Source: DASYAN01 sp036501345
GTDB taxonomy: Bacteria > Chloroflexota > Ktedonobacteria > Ktedonobacterales > Ktedonobacteraceae
Reading direction: 5' to 3'
NCBI GenBank assembly: GCA_036501345.1
Contig: DASYAN010000281.1
Location: 1-10,925 of the forward strand
DNA: 10,925 nucleotides
The translations under genes and the position numbers were made by a program. The stretch's first letter is position 1; the number at the start of each line of letters is the position of its first letter. This document shows, in pieces, positions 1 through 6,906 of the stretch. The notes beneath the pieces were generated by a model, which saw nothing but the letters and a program-made list of their open reading frames with translations, searched no databases and had not been told where the DNA came from.

Positions 1-18
1 TTGCACGACTTCGTCGAA

Positions 19-1329
19 TGTGCTAAGATCCATTTACGTCATTTCTCGCTTTCTCACAGTTTTTTAATTTTCACTATTAAAGCCGCGAAATGGCTTTTTT
101 TTCTCTCTTTTGGGACCTTTCGGGTACACCGAAAAGCCCTGCCCATTTGAGTCGACCTCAAGCCTTGGTCTTCGCATTGTGGAGTTGTGCGATGATTCTG
201 GGGAAAAGCTGTGGGACCACCACAGGAGCCTTCTGGTTAGCAGAGGTGGTGGGAGGAACATATGAAGCATGGCGACAACGCTTGCGGGAATGGTGTTACG
301 AGAAAGAGGAGAAAAAAGGGAAGCATCGTGAGCAGATAGCAGTGGTCACGTGCTTTGCCTCGTTACTGCGATGGATCTTGAGTTGGTGGGCACCAGGAGA
401 GCATCGGCTCGCTCTGGCGATGGATGCCAGTAATCTGTCAGATCGTTTTACCGTATTGGCAATCAGTGTTGTGTATCGAGGCTGTGCTCTTCCAGTGGCT
501 TGGGCTATTGTGCCAGCAGGCAAACCGGGAGCTTGGGAGCCGGAATGGATAGCCTTGTTTGATTGTCTGACTGGTGCAGTGCCAGCTAACTGGACGGTGA
601 TTGTGCTAGCTGATCGTGGGCTCTATGCCCGCTGGCTCTATGAACATATTCAGTTCCTTGGGTGGCATCCGTTTTTGCGCATCAATCTGGGTGGCAAGGC
701 ACGTCCTAAAGGAACAGATACCTACCACTGGTTAGCCACCTTTGCTCCTGTGCAAGGCTATCGCTGGAGCGGCCAAGTCCGCTGCTTTACAGGAGCATCC
801 AGTCGTCTGGATTGTACGTTACTAGCCCGTTGGGATGATGATTACAAGGATCCATGGCTCATCCTGACCGATCTGTTGCCAGAGCAAGCTGATGTAGCAT
901 GGTATGGCATGCGAGCTTGGATCGAATGCGGGTTTAAAGACACCAAACGAGGCGGCTGGAACTGGCATCACACCAAGATGGAGAATCCGGCTCGTGCAGA
1001 ACGACATTGGTTGGTCATGGCTGTTGCCAGCTTATGGGTCGTCAGTGTCGGTGGGGAGGTCGATGCTACACGACCAGCCAGTACGCTGGAGTTATTACCT
1101 GACACGCATATCGCTCGTCGACTCAACAAGGGACGCAAAAAGCCGCGCAAGATGAGCTGCTTTGCTTTGGGCATTCTCACCATTACGGTCTCTTTGCTCC
1201 AAGGACAGCACATTCCCACCGGACACTTTCTACCTTTTACCTGGCCCTGTTCACTTACAGAGGAGATCCACGATGCGCACCTTCTGCTTGACACACAAAA
1301 AACCTACCCCTGAAAGCGGATCTTGCACA
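19..1329 (+). mobile_element. Candidate IS4-type insertion sequence, ends uncertain
   Basis: A transposase gene fills most of this interval. The outer edges are proposed from one imperfect inverted repeat. TGTGCTAAGATCC at 19-31 matches the reverse complement of GGATCTTGCACA at 1318-1329 with one extra base, and a few more matches continue inward. I see no convincing direct target duplication next to these edges, so the true left end may lie before the window. A shorter element ending near the transposase stop is also possible. The flanking LuxR-type fragment supports a disruptive insertion at the right side. Confidence 0.3.
90..1313 (+). CDS. IS4/IS701-type DDE transposase
   Basis: This 407-residue protein should catalyse cut-and-paste transposition of its insertion sequence with an RNase H-fold DDE active site. 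Likely catalytic residues are D112 (in LAMDASNLSD), D175 (in VIVLADRGLY) and E279 (in AWIECGFKDTKRGGWNW). The last segment, with E followed by a K/R-rich stretch and a conserved tryptophan, is typical of IS4-like enzymes. An N-terminal region of about 105 residues precedes the first Asp. The length is normal for the family, and no frameshift or internal stop is seen, so it may still be active. The ATG at 90 has no obvious Shine-Dalgarno sequence, which is common for transposases. The C-terminus runs to the likely end of the element, just before the LuxR fragment. The fine family assignment (IS4 versus IS701 group) is from motif style only. Confidence 0.85.
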   Translation: MAFFSLFWDLSGTPKSPAHLSRPQALVFALWSCAMILGKSCGTTTGAFWLAEVVGGTYEAWRQRLREWCYEKEEKKGKHREQIAVVTCFASLLRWILSWWAPGEHRLALAMDASNLSDRFTVLAISVVYRGCALPVAWAIVPAGKPGAWEPEWIALFDCLTGAVPANWTVIVLADRGLYARWLYEHIQFLGWHPFLRINLGGKARPKGTDTYHWLATFAPVQGYRWSGQVRCFTGASSRLDCTLLARWDDDYKDPWLILTDLLPEQADVAWYGMRAWIECGFKDTKRGGWNWHHTKMENPARAERHWLVMAVASLWVVSVGGEVDATRPASTLELLPDTHIARRLNKGRKKPRKMSCFALGILTITVSLLQGQHIPTGHFLPFTWPCSLTEEIHDAHLLLDTQKTYP

Positions 1330-1342
1330 GGGACTCAAAGTC

Positions 1343-1540
1343 TTGACAGCACGTGAGTTGGAAATCTTGACCCTCGTTGCCAAAGGATTGACCAATCAGG
1401 CAATTGCCGATCATTTGCGGCTCAGTATCAAAACCGTGCAGTCCCATCGTGCAAATATGATGGAGAAATTGGGTCTGCATGATATTACCCAATTGGTTCG
1501 CTTTGCTCTTCGTCAGGGACTGATTGACCCAGAACCATGA
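1343..1540 (+). CDS. LuxR/NarL-type HTH domain, truncated response regulator fragment
   Basis: The 65 residues form an almost complete LuxR-type DNA-binding domain: LTARELEILTLVAKGLTNQA, then IADHL, the recognition helix region SIKTVQSHRANMMEKLG, and a final helix ending QGLIDPEP. Such domains normally sit at the C-terminus of NarL/FixJ response regulators behind a receiver of about 120 residues. No receiver is present: the same frame is closed by a TGA at 1289-1291 inside the transposase region. The residues just before the domain (LKADLAQGLKV) look like a linker remnant. The only local start is TTG at 1343, with no good ribosome-binding site. I infer that the gene was cut by the adjacent insertion sequence and is probably a fragment. 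A small standalone HTH regulator cannot be excluded. Confidence 0.7.
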   Translation: MTARELEILTLVAKGLTNQAIADHLRLSIKTVQSHRANMMEKLGLHDITQLVRFALRQGLIDPEP

Positions 1541-1574
1541 GCACATGGCACTTGTAACTGAGAAGCCTCTCTTT

Positions 1575-1725
1575 ATGAATCATTATCGAAAATCAGGTAC
1601 CCATCGGCTCATACTGGCCGCTTTGCCTTTGGCATTGCTGGTCGTCTGGCTTTTCCGCAAGAGGTTCGTGCGCATGCCATTCTGCTCTTAAAAAGCAGAC
1701 CCTGGCAGTACCAAACAACCTCGTT
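1575..1725 (+). pseudogene. Decayed CopC-like N-terminus (signal peptide plus AHAILL)
   Basis: An ATG at 1575 opens a stretch that reads like a signal peptide: a basic start (MNHYRKSGTHR) and then a hydrophobic core (LILAALPLALLVVWLF). This frame stops at 1689-1691. In a neighbouring frame, overlapping from about 1650, the sequence continues as PQEVRAHAILLLKSRP. That resembles the cleavage site and mature N-terminus of CopC proteins (AHAxLLxSDP). Joining the frames needs one frameshift, and after about 1700 no recognisable CopC sequence follows. I therefore read 1541-1809 as a degraded remnant. It is too short for certainty, and chance similarity of a hydrophobic stretch is the main alternative. 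Confidence 0.3.
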
Positions 1726-1809
1726 ACTCTCGGTGCTGCCACGTTACTCCTTTCTGATGGAGCTCTAATAGAGTTCATGACTCAGGAGAAAAAGGCACGT
1801 AAGAAGGTT

Positions 1810-3699
1810 TCATGTTCCTACCGTACACTGGATGGTGGCTTTGGTATCATCAAAGCCTGTGCGTCGTACAATCAGCTCCATCTTCCAGTGCCCCGACATA
1901 CTTAAGACACTCGCTGTTGCCCCATAGGAGCCAGGTCTCTGCTTGATGGGTGAAAAGTCTAGCACTTCGATTCCCATATCCATGTCTTCCATAATGAAAT
2001 AAGCCACGACCGCATCTGTATGCTGAACTGGCTGCCCATTTTTCTCCGTTAATGCGATTTCAAACGTGTTTGGACCAACCTTCCCGGGGTTGATAGCCAG
2101 ATAGTAGGAGAGATCGGCCATCTGCCCTTGGCGAATGAGCGGGCCATGAGCAACCGGAGCACTTGGTGGCGCAGGTGGAGTGAGGCTGGTTAATCCTCCA
2201 ACGACCAGTAAGAGGCAAAGAGCGACGAGCACCTCACTTTTGACCGTCCACTGGAATGTTCGTTGTAATCGCCCTGCTGCAAATGATCCAGCTCCATCTT
2301 CATCACTCATTCGTATCGCAAAGCGCTGCATGCGAGAACTGATCCTCAAGGCATTGAAGGCTCCAAAGCCGATGAGGGCAGCAAAAAGAGCACTCTTGAT
2401 GGTCAGAACTTGGCCATAGGAGCTTCCTAGGAAGGCTGAGAGCACTTGTCCGTAGTTCCCACTCAAAAAAGCAGGAAGGACATTCAACTGGACAAGTGCT
2501 TGGAGTATTCCTGTTAGGGCCAATATTGCCACGGAGGTCATAGCAATAACAGTAAAACGTGGAATAATGGCTGCAAAGACACGTGTGCGATCGCCTGTTC
2601 CAGGAACAAGTGCCCGAAGAGCCACTGGAAGGATCAGCACAAAGGAAAATAACCCTCCCACCCAGAAACCTGTACTCACAAGATGCAAAAGATCTGCGGG
2701 AACGAGAAACCATGCTGCTCGATTGGCGGCAGCATGAGAGTCAAGCGAGTTTGTCAGCATCATCCCTACACCAGAGAGGAAGATCAGCCAGAACAAGATT
2801 AATGGGCGATCTTTCGTGGCTTTGTTGTGATAGAGCAAGAACCATAGGATATATGCAAGTATCAGCACCGCGAGTCGTACCAGCCAGAGCACTCCAAAAC
2901 GGCTATGCAGGAGCACCGTGGTCATGGCACTGTTGCCAAAGATCTGCCAGGGAGCACTTGCACTGGCAGTACTGGCCTGATAGATCAAAAAGCTGGCCCA
3001 GCCGAGCAAGAGGATCAGGAGACAGCCAAACGAGAACCACAGGGTTCGCACCTCGATCTGTGCGTCAGCCTCATCCAGCGGGACTCCCAGACGGATCTTG
3101 AGCTCTTGAGCACTGGGTCTCCAAACTAACAGCAGAAATGTCAAGCTTCCCACCAATCCAGCCAGCCCAAGATAGTTGAGCCAACGAATCGTCACGCTCC
3201 AGACATTCACGTTGGTATCGGTCGTCTGAATATGGCTGAGTAAGGCGCTGGTATTGGTTGGCAAGGCTGCTCCACCGACGACAAAACTGAAGCCACTGGT
3301 TACCTCATGACCGTCTTCAGCTGAAACGGTATGAAAGACCACGGTATAGGCTCCATCTGGCAAGCCTGGGTGCAGTGAGATGATCAGGGAATAAGGATCA
3401 TTGGGAGCCATATGGCTATTGCCAAGGTCCACGTCACGGCGCTGTTGATTGAAAACGGCCAGCTTGCTGAAGTTGGGATCGACCTGTTCTGTAAACCAGA
3501 CTTGTACTTGTGTGGGAGGATGCCCGCTTGATAATCTGGCATTGGCTGGCGGATTGCTGTGATCATACTGGGCGTGAAATGGGAGCTGTGGATGAGCCTC
3601 TACGAGGAACGGAACGAGGAGAAACAAAGGCAAGACCATACCAAAACTCACAAGAAGCTTGCGAATGAAACGCTTTTGCCGTCTTGGTATGGAACACAT
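1810..3699 (-). CDS. CopC-CopD copper protein with C-terminal YtkA/FixH-like domain
   Basis: This 629-residue protein combines three parts. A signal peptide (basic RRQKRFIRK, then a hydrophobic run ending VEA) is followed by a CopC domain beginning HPQLPFHAQYDHSNPPANA and ending DGHEVTSGFSFVVGG, including His residues expected to bind copper. Then come about eight membrane helices of the CopD family, with conserved DSHAAA and PADLLHLVSTGFWVGGLF. The last 100 residues form a YtkA/FixH-like beta domain with GPNTF, MEDMDMG and MSGHWKMELIV. CopC/CopD proteins are linked to copper binding outside the membrane and copper entry. The start chosen is the ATG at 3699, which places the signal peptide at the N-terminus and has an AGAAGGGAAAG stretch upstream. 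An in-frame ATG at 3795 would add 32 unremarkable residues. The gene diverges from the DUF2182 gene. Confidence 0.88.
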   Translation of the reverse strand: MCSIPRRQKRFIRKLLVSFGMVLPLFLLVPFLVEAHPQLPFHAQYDHSNPPANARLSSGHPPTQVQVWFTEQVDPNFSKLAVFNQQRRDVDLGNSHMAPNDPYSLIISLHPGLPDGAYTVVFHTVSAEDGHEVTSGFSFVVGGAALPTNTSALLSHIQTTDTNVNVWSVTIRWLNYLGLAGLVGSLTFLLLVWRPSAQELKIRLGVPLDEADAQIEVRTLWFSFGCLLILLLGWASFLIYQASTASASAPWQIFGNSAMTTVLLHSRFGVLWLVRLAVLILAYILWFLLYHNKATKDRPLILFWLIFLSGVGMMLTNSLDSHAAANRAAWFLVPADLLHLVSTGFWVGGLFSFVLILPVALRALVPGTGDRTRVFAAIIPRFTVIAMTSVAILALTGILQALVQLNVLPAFLSGNYGQVLSAFLGSSYGQVLTIKSALFAALIGFGAFNALRISSRMQRFAIRMSDEDGAGSFAAGRLQRTFQWTVKSEVLVALCLLLVVGGLTSLTPPAPPSAPVAHGPLIRQGQMADLSYYLAINPGKVGPNTFEIALTEKNGQPVQHTDAVVAYFIMEDMDMGIEVLDFSPIKQRPGSYGATASVLSMSGHWKMELIVRRTGFDDTKATIQCTVGT

Positions 3700-3866
3700 C
3701 GGCTTTCTTTCCCTTCTCTCTTGCCGTTGGTTAGAGTACAAATCATACACAGAACAAAAAGGGAGAGAAGCGACTTCAACGCTCATCTCCCCCATGAGAA
3801 TAGGCTTCTCTAACCGCGCAAACTCTCGGAAGGCGTTTTCGTTTCTGTATCACTGACTCCCGCGAA

Positions 3867-3979
3867 CTTAGGCTTGCGAGCTAACGCAAATCCTGAATGC
3901 ATCCTTCTGTGAAGAGATACGCCAGTAGGTTACAGCAACGAGCGATGTTCAATCGCCGGAAGAATGGTGGAAACTCCAC
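3867..3979. repeat. Three short hairpins in the divergent intergenic region
   Basis: The stretch between the copper fusion gene and the DUF2182 gene (3700-4148) holds no convincing gene but has three inverted repeats in a row. TTGCG and CGCAA lie at 3874-3878 and 3885-3889, extended by AGG at 3870-3872 and TCCT at 3891-3894. GCGAT and ATCGC lie at 3942-3946 and 3952-3956. GTGGA and TCCAC lie at 3967-3971 and 3975-3979. They could be operators for the divergent genes or structure in a leader transcript. Stems of 5 bp can arise by chance, so only the first, with its extended arms, is of real interest. I found no clear sigma-70 promoter here. Confidence 0.35.
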
Positions 3980-4059
3980 AGTCTGCTGCTGATAACCTCA
4001 TGTCACCTACTTGAGAAATGTCCCCCAAAATGGTAACCTCTTAGCAGATCCATTGAGAT

Positions 4060-4126
4060 CTACGAAGAGCAAAGCAGTCTCTCGGCGTGTTCTCGTAGTG
4101 TTAGCTGTAGTACTTACTGTACGAGA
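4060..4126 (+). promoter_or_regulatory. Possible leader with alternative base pairing before DUF2182
   Basis: Three segments can pair in two mutually exclusive ways: CTACGA at 4060-4065 with TCGTAG at 4093-4098, or TCTCGTA at 4091-4097 with TACGAGA at 4120-4126. The last segment sits nine bases before the Shine-Dalgarno AGGAG of the DUF2182 gene. This layout is typical of a switchable leader, but no known riboswitch class is recognised and the stems are only 6 and 7 bp. If the gene instead starts at the upstream ATG at 4011, this stretch is coding and the pairing is incidental. Confidence 0.25.
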
Positions 4127-4134
4127 GAACAAGC

Positions 4135-4139
4135 AGGAG
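4135..4139 (+). promoter_or_regulatory. Ribosome-binding site deciding the DUF2182 start
   Basis: AGGAG lies nine bases before GTG at 4149 and is the best Shine-Dalgarno match near any in-frame start of the DUF2182 gene. It favours GTG 4149 over ATG 4011, which has none and would add a sequence unlike the family. Confidence 0.5.
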
Positions 4140-4148
4140 ATACCTACT

Positions 4149-5009
4149 GTGGATGAACAAGATGCCATTCGTTGTGGAGACTGCATTGAGTATCAAAGCA
4201 GGCCCAAGATACGACAACAACGAATGCTCTCTGAGGTCATCAAGCTACCCGCGCACGCGAGGCGTCCCATCCCTTGGATGGTGATCTTCTTGTTCGCCAC
4301 TCTTGCTTGGATCCTGACCCTTCAGCAAACGCTAAGCATGCTCTCAATGCCTATGCCAATGATTGGTCCTATGGGGATGCCGCTTGGGACATTCTTGCTC
4401 TTCTGGACAGTGATGATGGTCGCCATGATGTTTCCTGCCTTGGCTCCTACTGTCTCCGTGCGATTTGAAGTCCTTCGTCAACAGACAGATACTCCCATGG
4501 CATGTTTGCACCTCCTCATTTTTCTTGTCGGCTATCTCCTGATCTGGACTGTTTTTGGCCTGCCTATCTTTTTGCTCTCGTTGCTGGGTGAACACCTTTT
4601 CCTCTCCACTCCTATCCTGGGCATGAGCTTGGGTATTGTTTTGCTTATTGCCATTGGTCTCTATCAGATGACACCATTTGAAAAGCGTTGTCTCTCCTAC
4701 TGTAATCCTGCCCTAGGGTGTCATATTGAGCTACTATCTCCCAATATCACGCTTTCTCACCTGAAAACAGGGTTGCTGCATGGTATTCACTGCTTGGGTG
4801 CTTGTGGAGGACTCATGCTCGTGATGGTGGTTGTTGGCTTGATGAACCTTCCCTGGATGATCTTGTTAACCGTTCTGATCTTCTTGGAGAAAACGTGGCA
4901 GTATGGACATCGTCTCAGTTTCTTCATTGGAATCGGCCTTGTGCTCTTTGCTCTATTGGTATTCATCGATCCTGCCGTTCTTATACGTCTCTCTCTTTCA
5001 ACACCGTAG
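4149..5009 (+). CDS. DUF2182 family integral membrane protein, predicted metal-binding
   Basis: The 286-residue protein matches the DUF2182 family, whose members are called predicted metal-binding membrane proteins but have no settled function. Visible hallmarks are FWTVMMVAMMFPALAPTV (about residues 85-102), GYLLIWTVFG, YQMTPFEKRCLSYC (about 173-185) and LLHGIHCLGACGGLMLVMVV (about 209-228), followed by VGLMNLPWM and LEKTWQYG. About six or seven membrane helices are expected. Between the first two is a methionine-rich stretch (MLSMPMPMIGPMGM), and the N-terminus carries CGDC; both could hold copper. GTG 4149 is preferred because of AGGAG nine bases upstream. The ATG at 4011 would give 332 residues, and ATG 4224 about 261, close to typical family length. 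In other genomes DUF2182 often neighbours DUF1326 proteins; the next gene here is not a recognisable DUF1326. Confidence 0.8.
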   Translation: MDEQDAIRCGDCIEYQSRPKIRQQRMLSEVIKLPAHARRPIPWMVIFLFATLAWILTLQQTLSMLSMPMPMIGPMGMPLGTFLLFWTVMMVAMMFPALAPTVSVRFEVLRQQTDTPMACLHLLIFLVGYLLIWTVFGLPIFLLSLLGEHLFLSTPILGMSLGIVLLIAIGLYQMTPFEKRCLSYCNPALGCHIELLSPNITLSHLKTGLLHGIHCLGACGGLMLVMVVVGLMNLPWMILLTVLIFLEKTWQYGHRLSFFIGIGLVLFALLVFIDPAVLIRLSLSTP

Positions 5010-5187
5010 GGATTTCTACCAATAGACAGAAAGTCTTCTTCCTCGTATACTTTGAAGAGACATCATGGTGAGCTTCAAACCCGACGAAGTCTCAATGAAG
5101 AAGACAAAGCTCTTGTAACTCACCTACGGGAATGCTTATTGAGCAGCAAGCTCCGTCATTGGAAACGATACCACGAAAGGACAGTGC

Positions 5188-5928
5188 ATGTATACCGTTG
5201 AAATTACGCCTGTTGATCTCACTCATCCCATCGATTTGCCACCTCCTTGGCCTCAACTGCAAGCCAAGCATTTTCATCACGATCTCACAGAGCTCGCACA
5301 ACGCTATCTCTTACAGGCTGATCGTCTTGGCTTTGGAGAACTGGGAAGAGAAGTTCTGGGGCAGCTCGGGACCGGTTTTCTTACCCCATTTGATCGCAAG
5401 CAGTTTGAGCATCTGATTGGGGGTCCCTATGCCAGTATGCAGAGCAAGGTCCTCGATGTGCTTGAAGCACTCTCTCAAGAATTTGGCGACCGTATTTCTT
5501 CTGTGGTCTGGGATTCATTCGCCTTTTTGGGAACTGTTCCCGATCCGACAGTCGAGACAACGATTCTTAGCCGCCAAGACAGCTTGACCCATCCCTATTG
5601 GATCGTCGATTCTTGCTTACATGCCGTCGGCAAAGCCTATCGCCTGCTTCTCCACATCGAGACGTGTATGAGCCGTGCAGGAGCTGGACTCTTTGAGCAT
5701 GGATGTGGCTGTGATTGCCGGGTGGCACCATCAACGCTTGGGACTGTCGAGTACCATCTTGCACCCGCACTCTACAAAACCGTGTCTTTTGAATTGTGGA
5801 GTCATACCCTGAGTGAGTCTCTGCTCATCGGAGGATTGCATATGCCATTCGCCATGGGTCTTTCTCCCTATGCAGCAGATGTCATGAAATTGCAGGGAAA
5901 ACAAACAGGCGTTGTCGTAAAATCATAG
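5188..5928 (+). CDS. Unrecognised 246-residue Cys/His-containing protein
   Basis: I do not recognise this family. The start is well supported: AAAGGA lies a few bases before ATG 5188, and the frame is open for 246 residues. There is no signal peptide or membrane helix, so it is likely cytoplasmic. The N-terminal 110 residues look mostly helical. The middle has DSCLHAVGKAYRLLLHIETC (141-160). The main feature is a compact HGCGCDC motif at 171-177, a plausible soft-metal ligand cluster together with C143, H145, H156 and C160. The C-terminus contains PFAMGLSPYAADVMKL. It follows DUF2182 by 178 bases on the same strand and is closed by a strong terminator, so it may be the last gene of that transcript. 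The copper neighbourhood suggests a metal-related job, but that is only association. Confidence 0.75.
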   Translation: MYTVEITPVDLTHPIDLPPPWPQLQAKHFHHDLTELAQRYLLQADRLGFGELGREVLGQLGTGFLTPFDRKQFEHLIGGPYASMQSKVLDVLEALSQEFGDRISSVVWDSFAFLGTVPDPTVETTILSRQDSLTHPYWIVDSCLHAVGKAYRLLLHIETCMSRAGAGLFEHGCGCDCRVAPSTLGTVEYHLAPALYKTVSFELWSHTLSESLLIGGLHMPFAMGLSPYAADVMKLQGKQTGVVVKS

Positions 5929-5933
5929 GAACA

Positions 5934-6008
5934 ACCTTCTTTTTGCCGTGCCATAAGAGAGGACTTGAGGTGAAATCTCCTCAGGTCCTCATTTTTCAGT
6001 AAGAAGGT
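5934..6008 (+). promoter_or_regulatory. Complement that can mask the methyltransferase ribosome-binding site
   Basis: ACCTTCTT at 5934-5941, just behind the stop codon of the 246-residue protein, is exactly complementary to AAGAAGGT at 6001-6008. The latter contains the only Shine-Dalgarno-like sequence for the methyltransferase start at 6019. The terminator hairpin sits inside this pairing. In a read-through transcript the outer 8-bp stem could hide the site and block translation. The pairing is exact, but its function is inferred. Confidence 0.35.
5959..5996 (+). terminator. Rho-independent terminator
   Basis: GAGGACTTGAGG (5959-5970) pairs with CCTCAGGTCCTC (5979-5990) over 12 positions with one G-U pair and an eight-base loop. 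It is followed by A and five T residues. This is the clearest terminator in the window. It ends the DUF2182 / 246-residue-protein transcript and lies only about 22 bases before the methyltransferase start. Confidence 0.85.
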
Positions 6009-6018
6009 GTGACAAGAA

Positions 6019-6606
6019 ATGTGGGATGTACTTGCCCTTACTCCTCCTGCAGGCATCACAGAGCTGGAAGAAGCCACTTGTGCTCTCGGGTTCACCATGC
6101 GATCAGATCCTCTCACTTTGAGTCTTTTACGAACGCTTGCTGCAACAAAGGTTGCTGGACAGTTTCTTGAACTGGGAACAGGGACAGGAATTTCAGCCAA
6201 CTGGATACGAGATGGAATGGATACACAGTCTCAACTCATAACAGTAGATCATCACGAAGAATATGTTGCTCTTGCCAGACGCTTCCTGGGACAGGACTCG
6301 CGCATCCACTGTGTACTCACAGAGGGGAAGGTGTTCATTCAATCTCTGCTTGAGCAAGGAAAAGCATTTGATTTGATTTTTGCTGATATGGAAATTGGTA
6401 AGTATCAGTATCTTGATGAGATCCTGGCACTGCTTGCTGTTGGAGGCATCTACATCATCGATCATATGCTTGCACAATCATCTTGGGATCAAGAGCATCG
6501 GCACAGGGCATGTCAGCTGATTTCTATCCTTGAAGAGCGTCAGGATGTACAGATCACCAAACTAAACTGGTCGACAGGAATAGTGCTTGCCGCAAAAGTG
6601 CAGTGA
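6019..6606 (+). CDS. SAM-dependent O-methyltransferase-like protein
   Basis: This 195-residue protein has the class I methyltransferase fold of the O-methyltransferase type (COG4122-like). Motif I is FLELGTGTGIS (49-59), the SAM ribose-binding acidic strand is LITVDHHEEY (73-82), and the post-motif strand is FDLIFADMEIGKY (117-129), followed by LLAVGGIYIIDHML (138-151). That order matches catechol/caffeoyl-CoA O-methyltransferase relatives, where the D in the third segment and the D after YII help bind a metal. The substrate cannot be told. At 195 residues it is slightly short, but all core motifs are present. AAGAAGG lies 11 bases before ATG 6019. It sits right behind a terminator, so expression needs read-through or a promoter overlapping the hairpin. 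No direct copper role is evident. Confidence 0.82.
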   Translation: MWDVLALTPPAGITELEEATCALGFTMRSDPLTLSLLRTLAATKVAGQFLELGTGTGISANWIRDGMDTQSQLITVDHHEEYVALARRFLGQDSRIHCVLTEGKVFIQSLLEQGKAFDLIFADMEIGKYQYLDEILALLAVGGIYIIDHMLAQSSWDQEHRHRACQLISILEERQDVQITKLNWSTGIVLAAKVQ

Positions 6607-6621
6607 GGTAAGAGACTGATA

Positions 6622-6642
6622 GATGGCTGTTCTTCAGCCATC
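6622..6642. repeat. Perfect 8-bp hairpin behind the methyltransferase
   Basis: GATGGCTG and CAGCCATC pair perfectly around a five-base loop, 16 bases after the methyltransferase stop. There is no T-run behind it, so it is a weak candidate terminator or a transcript-stabilising hairpin. Its left arm, GATGGCTGTTCT with the loop, recurs at 7528. Confidence 0.5.
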
Positions 6643-6832
6643 CCCTAAGGTGGAAAAATAGGGACGATTCCCGATAGACAAATGCCTACCCAATGTTTAT
6701 GCTGAAATGTATCGAGCGCAATGTTCATCCTGGCAGGGCAAGAGGCATGCCAAGATGAGAAAGACACAAAGACATTCTGTCCAAGGATATATTGAAGAGG
6801 TAAGGACAGGTAAAGCCGCTTTTTTCTATTGA

Positions 6833-6873
6833 AGACGCGTATGAGAGTGGATACTCATCAGAGCGTCTCTTTT
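6833..6873 (+). terminator. Possible bulged hairpin with short T-run
   Basis: AGACGC (6833-6838) pairs with GCGTCT (6863-6868), and ATGAG (6841-6845) pairs with CTCAT (6854-6858), giving two stacked helices separated by an asymmetric bulge. CTTTT follows. It may terminate the methyltransferase transcript, more plausibly than the T-less hairpin at 6622. Confidence 0.35.
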
Positions 6874-6900
6874 ACGATTCGCTCTCTCGTGGTTTATAAA
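6871..6900 (+). promoter_or_regulatory. Candidate sigma-70-type promoter
   Basis: TTTACG (6871-6876, four of six consensus bases) and TATAAA (6895-6900, five of six) are separated by 18 bases. Transcription would start near 6907 and run towards the CopZ-like gene or stop at the hairpin at 6973. The -35 box overlaps the T-run of the preceding hairpin. Confidence 0.4.
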
Positions 6901-6906
6901 AGAAGA

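Noticed and set aside
1..89. Other half of the interrupted response regulator to the left of the transposase
   Set aside because: Translations of this stretch in the plus frames show no receiver-domain sequence, and it looks like insertion-element terminal sequence.
2583..3101. 172-codon plus-strand frame inside the CopC-CopD gene
   Set aside because: It is antisense to a clear membrane protein gene, and the Arg/Ser/Gln-rich composition indicates a shadow frame.
5010..5201. 63 open codons continuing the DUF2182 frame beyond its TAG, ending over the start of the next gene
   Set aside because: The DUF2182 protein is complete at the TAG, the only in-frame start candidate is a TTG at 5052 without a clear ribosome-binding site, and no family is recognised. 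Chance openness is plausible, though read-through was considered.
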